Source: Actinomyces viscosus
GTDB taxonomy: Bacteria; Bacteroidota; Bacteroidia; Flavobacteriales_D; Crocinitomicaceae
Direction: 5' to 3'
DNA: 7,263 nt
NCBI GenBank assembly: GCA_943326975.2
Contig: CALPVI020000085.1
Location: 1-7,263 of the forward strand
Shown one piece after another: positions 1 to 6,600 of this stretch (the stretch's first letter is position 1; each line of letters begins with the position of its first letter). The notes beneath the pieces were generated by a model. That model was not told the origin of the DNA and did not search any database. It saw nothing but the letters and a program-made list of their open reading frames with translations. The position numbers were made by a program, and so were the translations under genes.

Positions 1-645
1 CGAAATTTTTTGTTCAATTTCAGCACCTTCTTCACCTGCTAAATATTCGTTGTAAGCTCCTTCTATTCCGACTCTTAATTCTTTACCATTTTGATTTTGA
101 TAGTAACCTAAAGTTCTTTTCATCAATTCATTATGAGGACGTTTTCTGATACTTGTCTCGTCAGTATCAATTAATCCGCCTTTCATTCTTCCTTTATTGA
201 AAATAGGTAATTCTCTTAATTGCCTTCTTTCATCATTTGTTGCTTTCGAACATATTAACAAGAATCTATTACCTAATGACCTACCTCTTCTTATATAATT
301 CTCCCATTCTCTAGAAGACATTGAATTATAAATTCGAGATAACCCCCTTGCTAAATCAGTAATATCCTCGTCAAATGTTTTTTGATCAATCACAGTTGGA
401 TCCATGTGAATATCATAAAACGAAACAGAAGTCACTAATGGAGTATAATTTGCATCTAAAATTTCACCTCTTCTTGGAGTTCTTTTTATTATTCTCTTTG
501 GAATTTTTTCTTCTTTGCTCGACAACATATTCGAACGACCTTCCATTTGAATAGAAAAAGTAGTATACAAAACAACAAGCATAATAAATACAAACCCGTA
601 ATAAACGAGATGTACCCTTAGTGCTATTTGTTTTTTATCTTCCAT
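1..645 (-). CDS. ftsI: Class B penicillin-binding protein FtsI (septal transpeptidase), N-terminal part
   Basis: Septal peptidoglycan transpeptidase of the divisome; only the first 215 codons are visible and the gene continues past the left edge of the window. Translating from ATG at 645-643 gives MEDKKQIALRVHLVYYGF, then a single hydrophobic anchor at about residues 13-31 after a short basic cytoplasmic tail. A juxtamembrane stretch follows with RTPRRGEILDANYTPLV at residues 55-71. This matches the class B PBP dimerisation-domain signature (PxRGxIxDxNxxxLA). The catalytic transpeptidase domain (SxxK, SxN, KTG) would lie outside the window, so activity cannot be judged. The start is 6 bases after the stop of the FtsL-like gene, which fits co-translation in the dcw operon. 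In Bacteroidota one such gene follows ftsL; the position argues for FtsI rather than the elongation-type PBP2, which usually sits beside mreC/rodA. The family is clear and the FtsI assignment rests on this context. Confidence 0.9.
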   Translation of the reverse strand, partial: MEDKKQIALRVHLVYYGFVFIMLVVLYTTFSIQMEGRSNMLSSKEEKIPKRIIKRTPRRGEILDANYTPLVTSVSFYDIHMDPTVIDQKTFDEDITDLARGLSRIYNSMSSREWENYIRRGRSLGNRFLLICSKATNDERRQLRELPIFNKGRMKGGLIDTDETSIRKRPHNELMKRTLGYYQNQNGKELRVGIEGAYNEYLAGEEGAEIEQKIS

Positions 646-651
646 TTATTT

Positions 652-1065
652 TTAATACTCTTTTTTAATTCTTATAACTTTAGTTGGGTTCACCGTTTCA
701 TGTAAACCTTTCTTTTCTAATCTATCTCTTAATTTACTTCTTCTTGTTTCTTCTTCTAATTTTGCTTTTACTTCAACATAATTAGCAGACATTTCATCTA
801 ATTCTAATTGAGCATTTTCAGCATCTTTAGAAAGTTGTTTTCCATAATATCCTTTCCCTACTAACAATAAGAGTAAGAGAATGATGAAAAAAATGAAATT
901 CAAATTATTCAACATAAATTCTTTCGTCAAAAATTCTCCATTCAAAATTTGAATAAATGCATTGGATTTACCTCCTTTTACATTTTTCGTTTTTTTCTTT
1001 TTAGCATCCTGACTTTTTGCCTTTTCTGCTAATTCCTCTTTTCCAATGAATTCGTTATCCATCAT
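652..1065 (-). CDS. ftsL: FtsL-like cell division membrane protein
   Basis: Small bitopic divisome protein, expected to act with FtsB and FtsQ in activating septal wall synthesis; assignment rests on architecture and position between rsmH and ftsI, since FtsL sequences diverge strongly. From the ATG at 1065 it is 137 residues. It has a Lys-rich cytoplasmic tail (residues 1-52, with a KKKKTKNVKGGK basic patch), one membrane span at about 57-70 (FIFFIILLLLLLVG), then a charged periplasmic helix at about 76-115 with coiled-coil character (NAQLELDEMSANYVEVKAKL). The tail ends in VIRIKKEY. Start choice: the frame opens at a TTG at 1077, but ATG codons at 1065 and 1062 immediately follow and are more likely. 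All three lie inside the end of rsmH, giving an overlap of 8 to 23 bases. The stop (654-652) leaves 6 bases before ftsI. The long basic tail resembles the FtsL-like proteins of Bacteroidota. Confidence 0.82.
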   Translation of the reverse strand: MMDNEFIGKEELAEKAKSQDAKKKKTKNVKGGKSNAFIQILNGEFLTKEFMLNNLNFIFFIILLLLLLVGKGYYGKQLSKDAENAQLELDEMSANYVEVKAKLEEETRRSKLRDRLEKKGLHETVNPTKVIRIKKEY

Positions 1066-1975
1066 TTCTAACTGCAATTCTTAGTTTAGCACTTCTTGCT
1101 CTAGAGTTTCTTTCCAATTCTTCTTCATTTGCAACAATTGGATGTCTCACTACTTCAGAAAATGGCTTAATTACATTTCCGAAAAAATCTTTTTCAATAT
1201 CTCCTTCAATTGAACCTCTTTTCATGTAGTTTTTCACCAATCGATCTTCCAAAGAATGATAAGACATAATTACCAACCTACCTTCAGGTGCAATTACATC
1301 TGCCATTTGATTTAAAAACCTTTCCAAAACATCTAATTCTTGGTTGACTTCAATTCTTAAAGCTTGAAAAATTTGAGCAAAAAACTTATGATCTTTAAAC
1401 TTAGGTGCACATGAAGACAAAGCTTCCATCAGTTCACCAGTTGTTTCAATTGGTTTACGTTCTCTCGCAGATAAAATAGCGTATGCAACTTTTTTAGCAT
1501 TACTGATTTCACCGTATTTTCTAAAAATTTTCATTAATTCAATATCACTGTATTCATTAATGATTGTTTTAGCCGAAACTTCCCCTGATTGATTCATTCT
1601 CATATCCAACGGATCATTTGAACGAATTGAGAAACCTCTTTGACCATCATCAAATTGATGAGAAGAAACACCTAAATCAGCTAAAATCCCATCCACTTTT
1701 TTTATCCCTAACATTTTTAAATGATTAGAAATAAATGAAAAGTTTGCTGCAACAAAATGAAAATTAGGAGCTTCCCAAGCATTTTTCTTTGCGTCAGGAT
1801 CTTGATCAAATACAATTAATTTTCCCTGTGGAGATAATTGCTTAAATATTTCTCTTGAATGGCCACCACCACCGAAAGTTACATCAACATAAACACCATT
1901 TGGATTAATTGACAATCCATCAAGACATTCATTAAGCATTACTGGTACGTGGTACTCTATATTATTCGTCGTCAT
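1055..1975 (-). CDS. rsmH: 16S rRNA (cytosine(1402)-N(4))-methyltransferase RsmH (MraW)
   Basis: S-adenosylmethionine-dependent methyltransferase that modifies N4 of C1402 in 16S rRNA, fine-tuning the ribosomal P site. At 306 residues it is full length for the family. The N-terminus has the family signature YHVPVMLNECLDGL (8-21). The SAM-binding motif DVTFGGGGHS lies at 31-40, followed by the acidic end of the next strand (VFDQD, 55-59). Further conserved blocks are DLGVSSHQFDD (100-110), RGFSIRSNDPLDMRM (113-127), FQALRIEVNQEL (203-214) and SYHSLEDR (238-245). The C-terminus has NSRARSAKLRIA. The ATG at 1975 puts HVPVML at the usual distance from the N-terminus. It overlaps the end of mraZ by 14 bases, and its own stop overlaps the next gene's start, as expected for translational coupling in the dcw operon. 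All motif residues are intact. Confidence 0.98.
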   Translation of the reverse strand: MTTNNIEYHVPVMLNECLDGLSINPNGVYVDVTFGGGGHSREIFKQLSPQGKLIVFDQDPDAKKNAWEAPNFHFVAANFSFISNHLKMLGIKKVDGILADLGVSSHQFDDGQRGFSIRSNDPLDMRMNQSGEVSAKTIINEYSDIELMKIFRKYGEISNAKKVAYAILSARERKPIETTGELMEALSSCAPKFKDHKFFAQIFQALRIEVNQELDVLERFLNQMADVIAPEGRLVIMSYHSLEDRLVKNYMKRGSIEGDIEKDFFGNVIKPFSEVVRHPIVANEEELERNSRARSAKLRIAVRNDG

Positions 1976-2420
1976 TTAAATCACCCATTACTTCATCCGC
2001 CAAATCAGCGAAATCAGCCATGTTGCCTTCGATCATTTCGAAGTACTTGGTCTTGTCCCAAATTTCAATTCGGTCATTGTATGCAATCAACATTGCATCT
2101 TTTTCCAATCCGATGCGCTCCATATGCGCTACAGGAATATGAACTCTACCAACGTTGTCTAATGAAACATTTTTTGCTCCTTGATGAAACAAACGGTAGA
2201 ACATTCTGTTTTTCGGTTTGAATAAATTCATTTTAGAAAGTTTCTCACTGATTTTATCCCATTCATTCATCGGATAAAGTGTCAAACAATCCTCAAAGCC
2301 TTTATTCAACATGAAATTTTCTAGGGCAGCAGGAGAAAGCTGCTTCCGTAAACCGGAAGGAAACAAGAAACGCCCTTTTGCGTCCAACTTCACTTCATAC
2401 TCTCCTACTAGACCTGACAT
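1962..2420 (-). CDS. mraZ: Transcriptional regulator MraZ
   Basis: DNA-binding protein of the SpoVT/AbrB fold and first gene of the dcw cluster; in other bacteria it forms ring oligomers and controls its own operon by binding short direct repeats upstream of itself. The 152 residues contain both copies of the MraZ half-domain with the conserved D-x-x-G-R signature: DAKGRFLFPSGLRKQL at 13-28 and LDNVGRVHIPVAHMERIGL from 87. The N-terminal GEYEVKLDAKGR is typical. The C-terminal tail (after about residue 130) is acidic (DLADEVMGDLNDDE), as is common in Bacteroidota. The ATG at 2420 is the natural start. A candidate operator of GTGGTA repeats sits 34-49 bases upstream on the same strand. The gene is visibly richer in G+C than its neighbours: 28/60 G+C at 1981-2040 and 27/60 at 2101-2160, against 14/60 in one rsmH stretch (1681-1740). 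Confidence 0.97.
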   Translation of the reverse strand: MSGLVGEYEVKLDAKGRFLFPSGLRKQLSPAALENFMLNKGFEDCLTLYPMNEWDKISEKLSKMNLFKPKNRMFYRLFHQGAKNVSLDNVGRVHIPVAHMERIGLEKDAMLIAYNDRIEIWDKTKYFEMIEGNMADFADLADEVMGDLNDDE

Positions 2421-2453
2421 GGCTTTTAATAATGGGTAAAATTAATTGTTTTC

Positions 2454-2469
2454 TACCACTTTTTACCAC
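2454..2469 (-). promoter_or_regulatory. Candidate MraZ operator, mraZ-proximal copy
   Basis: Read on the minus strand this is GTGGTAAAAAGTGGTA, two GTGGTA units at exactly 10-base pitch, so both fall on the same face of the helix. It ends 34 bases before the mraZ start codon. Known MraZ sites are tandem short repeats at about 10-base pitch upstream of mraZ (TGGGN units with 5-base spacers in Escherichia coli, AAAGTG-type units in Mollicutes), and this element contains AAAGTGG. A further GTGG in the opposite orientation at 2474-2477 forms a CCAC-CTAA-GTGG dyad with the edge of the element. The operator role is inferred from position and resemblance. Confidence 0.6.
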
Positions 2470-2499
2470 CTAAGTGGCTATTGTTAATAAATTATAACG

Positions 2500-2534
2500 C
2501 AAAAGAAGAATAAAGGTTTCAATTGATTTACAAA
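2500..2534 (-). promoter_or_regulatory. Possible Bacteroidota-type promoter for the dcw operon
   Basis: On the minus strand TTTG (2534-2531) is followed 23 bases later by TTCTTTTG (2507-2500). This is one mismatch from the -7 consensus TAnnTTTG used by the Bacteroidota housekeeping sigma factor, although the spacing is longer than the usual 19-21. Transcription would begin near 2493, leaving the GTGGTA element just downstream in a position to repress. This is a weak pattern match in AT-rich DNA. Confidence 0.25.
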
Positions 2535-2742
2535 AAACCAATAATAATAAGGTTTATAAGAAATAATTAGTTTGTGGTAAAAAGTGGTAAATTTTTTAAA
2601 ATGTTAATAAATGCAAGGTTATTAACAAGGTTGTAAATATGATAGAAATAAAATACACAAAAAACAAAGCATTGATAACCATTGAATTAAGAATAAAAAA
2701 GATATTAAATCCCTAAATTGATTTATAAAAAAGAAGGTTTAT
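2521..2742 (+). repeat. Imperfect long direct repeat in the intergenic region
   Basis: AATTGATTTAYAAAAAA is present at 2521-2537 (Y = C) and 2716-2732 (Y = T), 195 bases apart. Each copy is followed by AAGGTTTAT, at 2549-2557 and 2734-2742 respectively. The second copy looks like the first with about 10 bases lost between the two blocks. It may be a decayed duplication or a repeated binding module. Confidence 0.5.
2574..2589 (+). promoter_or_regulatory. Second, inverted copy of the candidate MraZ operator
   Basis: GTGGTAAAAAGTGGTA on the plus strand is identical over 16 bases to the mraZ-proximal element but inverted, and its left edge is exactly 120 bases from the left edge of that copy. 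It is 285 bases from the response regulator start and 153 bases from mraZ. It could be an auxiliary operator allowing looping by an oligomeric MraZ, or it could act on rightward transcription. No promoter next to it is convincing, so its direction of action is unknown. Confidence 0.45.
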
Positions 2743-2839
2743 CAACATCGCTCACTACATTAAAATACGTATGATAATAGAATTCGTCGTTTACAAAAAG
2801 TAAAAAATGAAATTTTTCACTAATTTCACATTTAGAGAT

Positions 2840-2860
2840 AGCTCATTAGTACAATGAGTT
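2840..2860 (+). promoter_or_regulatory. Dyad just upstream of the response regulator
   Basis: AGCTCATT-AGTAC-AATGAGTT is an inverted repeat of 8-base arms (one G-T pair, seven Watson-Crick) around a 5-base centre. It ends 14 bases before the regulator start codon. NarL/LuxR-type regulators bind as dimers to inverted repeats, so an autoregulatory operator is possible. A small hairpin in the 5' leader affecting translation is the alternative. Confidence 0.35.
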
Positions 2861-2874
2861 AATTTAAAATCACA

Positions 2875-3513
2875 ATGACTGAAAAAATAAAAATATTAAT
2901 TATTGAAGATCATAAACTGATTGTAGAGGCTTGGACGAACATTTTAAATTCTGTTGATGAATTTGAGGTTTGTGCTAGTGCTGACAATACTAATGATGCA
3001 ATAAAATTAGCACACATTCACAGACCTCACATTGTTTTAATGGATATCAACCTTAAAGGAAGTTCTGGATTTGAGGCTACTGAAAACATCATCAATCAAA
3101 TTCCAAAAGTGAAAGTGATTGGCTTATCAATTCACGATGATTTATCAGTTGTAAAAAAAATATTTTCATTAGGAGCAACAGGTTATTTAACGAAAAATTC
3201 TTCTAAAAAAGAGTTAATTGAATCAATCCATAGGGTTTATAGAGGAGAAAAGTTTATTTGTGAAGAAATCAATGAAAGATTTTCAAAAACAAATAAAATG
3301 GATGAAAAAGATTCAAATAAAAAGGAGTTAACAACGAAAGAAATTGAAATTATAAAATACATAACACAAGGACTTACTTCAAAAGAAATTGGTGAAATGC
3401 TAAAAATATCAAATAGAACTGTTGATACACATCGACATAATATTCTGAAAAAATTAGAAATACCAAATTCAGCACAACTCAGCACTTGGGCTAAAGAAAA
3501 AGGATACGTTTAA
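2875..3513 (+). CDS. NarL/FixJ-family two-component response regulator
   Basis: Cytoplasmic transcription factor activated by phosphorylation, 212 residues, a normal length for the family. The receiver domain spans about 5-125. It has acidic residues E11-D12 (IIEDHK), predicted phospho-acceptor D57 (VLMDINLKGSSG), switch residue S85 (GLSIHDD) and the conserved lysine K107 (GYLTKNSS). After a short Lys/Asp-rich linker comes a LuxR-type helix-turn-helix at about 149-212: LTTKEIEIIKYITQGLTSKEIG, in two parts, then ISNRTVDTHRHNILKKL. All key residues are present, so it should be functional. The ATG at 2875 fits the start of the receiver fold; no clear Shine-Dalgarno is seen, which is normal in this phylum. 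A GC-free hairpin follows the stop. The nearby NarL-type kinase at the right edge is a plausible partner. Targets cannot be read from sequence; the dyad upstream and the secreted protease downstream are candidates. Confidence 0.93.
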   Translation: MTEKIKILIIEDHKLIVEAWTNILNSVDEFEVCASADNTNDAIKLAHIHRPHIVLMDINLKGSSGFEATENIINQIPKVKVIGLSIHDDLSVVKKIFSLGATGYLTKNSSKKELIESIHRVYRGEKFICEEINERFSKTNKMDEKDSNKKELTTKEIEIIKYITQGLTSKEIGEMLKISNRTVDTHRHNILKKLEIPNSAQLSTWAKEKGYV

Positions 3514-3515
3514 AG

Positions 3516-3546
3516 AATTTAATAAAAAATGGTTTTTTATTAAATT
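3516..3546 (+). terminator. GC-free hairpin, probable terminator after the response regulator
   Basis: AATTTAATAAAAAA (3516-3529) and TTTTTTATTAAATT (3533-3546) are perfect reverse complements over 14 bases with a 3-base TGG loop, starting 2 bases after the regulator's stop codon. The right arm opens with six T's. A stem made only of A-T pairs is atypical for a rho-independent terminator, but the position and perfect pairing support a role at the transcript end. It could act in both directions or protect the 3' end. Confidence 0.55.
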
Positions 3547-3622
3547 GTTGAAAATCAATTTGTATATTTATGTAGTCTGTAACTTAACAGAGAAAAAAGA
3601 CATTACTTTAAAAGGTAGAATT

Positions 3623-6600
3623 ATGCCAAATCAGGATTCAATATTTAAATACTTATATATATTCTATATTTTTTTCTGTGCATATCAAGTTCCTTTTGCT
3701 CAAGAATCTAATAATAAGATTTGGGTAAAATTTGAAAAGGACTTACTAGTTCCTATTTCAGAAAATGGGAAATTATTTTCAAGTTCAAACGAATTACAAT
3801 CTTCCATCAATAAATATAAGTTAACCAATTTCAAAAAAGCCTTTCCAAATTCAAAAAAATCTGAATTATTAAAAGTGTATGAAATAGATTTTATAGGTAA
3901 AGAAAGTGATGTTATTCAATCTTTATCGAAAGTAGAAGGTATTTCTTATATCGAAATAGCCCCTAAAATAGAAGCTCTTTACACTCCAAATGATTACAAT
4001 TTAAAATTTAGTGTAGATTATGCCTTAGATATTGTTAATGCTAAAAACGCATGGGACATTTCAATGGGTGATTCTTCTATAATTATTGGTATTTCTGATA
4101 CAAATTATGACACAAATAGCATAGAGCTGAATGGACAATATACGTACATCGATGAATATATTTTTGATACAGACTATCTACATGGGACTGCTGTAGCCAA
4201 TCAGATAGCTGGTAAAACTGACAACAATTATGGTAAAAGTTCGATCGCACCAAAATGTAAATTGCGGTTATATTCTATGGGCTATAATTCATTATTACAA
4301 GCCTGTTATGAAGGTGTAAAAGTAATCAATGCGAGTTGGGCATCTGGCTGTAATTATAGTTATTTCGGTCAGCAAATATGCGATGAAATATATAATCAAG
4401 GTGTAATTTTAGTTGCGGCAGCTGGTAATGGAAGTACATGTGGAGGTGCAAATAATTTAGTATACCCATCAGCTTTTAATCATGTAATTTCAGTCACCTC
4501 TATTGGAGCATCTGATAACCACGAAAAAATTATTGGAAATAGTAATACTACCCATCAACATAACGCAACAGTTGACTTAAGCGCACCTGGATATTTTGTT
4601 CCTTTAGCTGCTAATAACAATACTTTTATAACCGCTAATGGTTCCTCCTTTGCAGCTCCAATTGTAACTGGCGCTATTGGATTAATCTTATCCGTTAATC
4701 CATGTTTAACAGCGGATCAAGTAGAAGATATATTGAAAAGCACTGCTCGTAATATTGATAATTTAAATCCGAATTATGCAGGTAAAATAGGTGCTGGAAG
4801 AATTGATATTTATGAAGCTTTAAAACTTGCAAAAACAATCACCTCTATTCGTGTAACAGATACAATTATTTTCAATTGCGAAAAACAATCAGCTACGATA
4901 GATTTATCTGCTTTGGGCGGAACTAGCCCTTATGATTTTATATGGCAAAATGGTAGACAAGGTAGTCATCAGGAAAATGTGATAAGTGGAAATTATATAA
5001 TTGATATAAAAGATAGTAAAGGCTGTTTATCGAAGGATACTATTGAAGTGAAGGGCATTCAAGTAAACTATGATTATACAAATAATGTTTCTGTAACAAA
5101 TTCAAATTTCAATCTAACTGATTTGAACAGTGATGGAATAATAAGAATAGGTGGAAAATTAATAATTGAACCAAATATAAATTTTGAAATAAATGATAAA
5201 AAAATTCAATTTGGAAAAGGTCCTAACGAAGATAAATCAGGAATATTAATTGAAAATGGTGCTTCACTTAAAATTAAAAACCATACCATCTTAATGGGAT
5301 TAAATCAATGTAAATCAAGATGGGATGGAATTGAAATTAGTGATAATAAAGAACTTGTAATTGACACTAGCAACAATAGTCAAACTTTTGTTAAGCATGA
5401 TAAATCTGGTGAACTAATCATGGATAAATCAAGTGTTTTTGATGCATTTACTGCAATTAAGACTATCCAATTAGATCATATAGATACAAATACACTATTC
5501 GGTTCGATTACGATTACAAATTCGCTATTTCATGATAATCAAAATGGAATTGATTTGAGTTCAAATAATAAATCGAACCTCCAAAAAAACAATATTATAG
5601 ATTGTATTTTCATTGTGGACGATAGTTTAATAAAAAACACTCAACATCTAAAATTAAAGAATGTAAACAATCTTCAAATAATAAAGAATGGTTTCTTTGG
5701 TAATAAATACGTATTTGAAAATGAAAAAGGAACTGGTATTGAATCAGTAAATTCAAATTTATTTATAGCAAGTGACACAACTTCAGATGTAACAAAAATT
5801 AACAATACAAAAGGCAATGATTTTTACGATTTATTTTACGGAATTAATAGTACAAATCCTTCAAATAAAATTAATGTAATACAAATTACTGGATCTAACT
5901 TTAAATATGTCAATCAAGGAATTAATATTAATGGAAAAACGAATGGATTAATCTATAAAAATGAATTCTTTCTACCCTCAGGATCAATGACAAATAAAAG
6001 TTTTGGCATTAATTGCGAAAATGATAACGAAATTATAATTAGTGAAAATACTTTGTCTACATTAAACAAAGAACAACAAAACAACTACGGAATAATATTA
6101 AAAAACAGCACTTACTCATTAGTAAAAATTTACAAAAACAATTTTAATGGTACATTTAAAGCTGCCAACTATTTTGAAGGTGATAATTTAAACACGAATA
6201 TTGATTGCAATAATTATCTAGGTGATTCTGAGCATGCATGGGAAATTAATTCTGGAAAACTAAAAAATCAAGATGGTTTAGATCAAAATGGAAAAGCATA
6301 TGTTTATCTAAATAATTTTGAAAAAAACACCAAAAAAGAATCACAAATATATATTCATACAAATGCAGAGAACATTATTTATCAAACAACTATTGATTTT
6401 ACACCTACGAACATAAGTCCTAGTGTAATGGTTGCAATTATCAATGATAATATTCATGAAAATGGATGTTTGAATTACTTTGAATTAAAACAATTAATAC
6501 CTGAAAAGCCAGTTGATTCATTATTGTATTCAAAATCAAATATATACCCTAACCCAACATTTAATGGCACAACTTCTATTACTTGGAACGAACTAACTAT

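Larger units (their letters stand above)
2482..2747. repeat. Four TTATYAACA 9-mers in mirror-symmetric layout
   Basis: TGTTAATAA occurs at 2482-2490 and 2602-2610; its complement orientation occurs as TTATTAACA at 2619-2627 and TTATCAACA at 2739-2747. Each same-orientation pair is exactly 120 bases apart and the set is symmetric about 2614.5. The inner two form a 9-base-pair inverted repeat with an 8-base loop. TTATCAACA differs from the classical DnaA box TTATCCACA at one base and TTATTAACA at two. DnaA binding is only a possibility. Confidence 0.5.
2421..2874. other. Repeat-rich AT-rich intergenic region between mraZ and the response regulator
   Basis: This 454-base gap separates divergently transcribed genes and carries no convincing coding sequence. 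It holds two 16-base GTGGTA tandem elements, four TTATYAACA-type 9-mers, a long imperfect direct repeat and a dyad near the right end, each listed separately. Smaller repeats are also visible. CATTGA occurs twice with an exact 10-base pitch (2670-2675 and 2680-2685). CAAGGTT occurs at 2614-2620 and 2626-2632. TTTCAC occurs at 2815-2820 and 2824-2829. The gap must contain promoters for the dcw operon (leftward) and the response regulator (rightward). It is longer than those two functions need, so part may be an extra regulatory or DNA-structural element. Confidence 0.8.

Noticed and set aside
1066..1077. TTG start at 1077 for the FtsL-like protein
   Set aside because: Two ATG codons follow within 15 bases and are more probable, though TTG cannot be excluded.
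1949..2221. Plus-strand open frame of 90 codons opposite mraZ
   Set aside because: It lies antisense to the conserved mraZ and the start of rsmH, has Cys/Pro/His-rich composition and no recognisable motif, so it is a shadow.
2639..2716. Small plus-strand frame of 25 codons beginning MIEIKYTKNK in the intergenic region
   Set aside because: It is short, Lys/Ile-rich as any AT-rich DNA would give, without a ribosome site or family resemblance.
2454..2747. Repeats as a CRISPR array or mobile-element ends
   Set aside because: The repeats are too short and irregular for CRISPR, with no transposase or target duplication.
2421..2874. Intergenic region as a firm replication origin
   Set aside because: The 9-mers deviate from the DnaA consensus, no dnaA or dnaN is in view and skew cannot be measured here, so it is kept only as a hypothesis.
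3237..3485. Minus-strand open frame of 82 codons
   Set aside because: It is antisense to the helix-turn-helix part of the response regulator, with Phe/Ser/Ile-rich composition typical of a shadow.
3545..3622. N-terminal extension of the protease from TTG at 3545
   Set aside because: It would start within the terminator-like hairpin and bury the signal peptide 26 residues in; ATG 3623 fits better.
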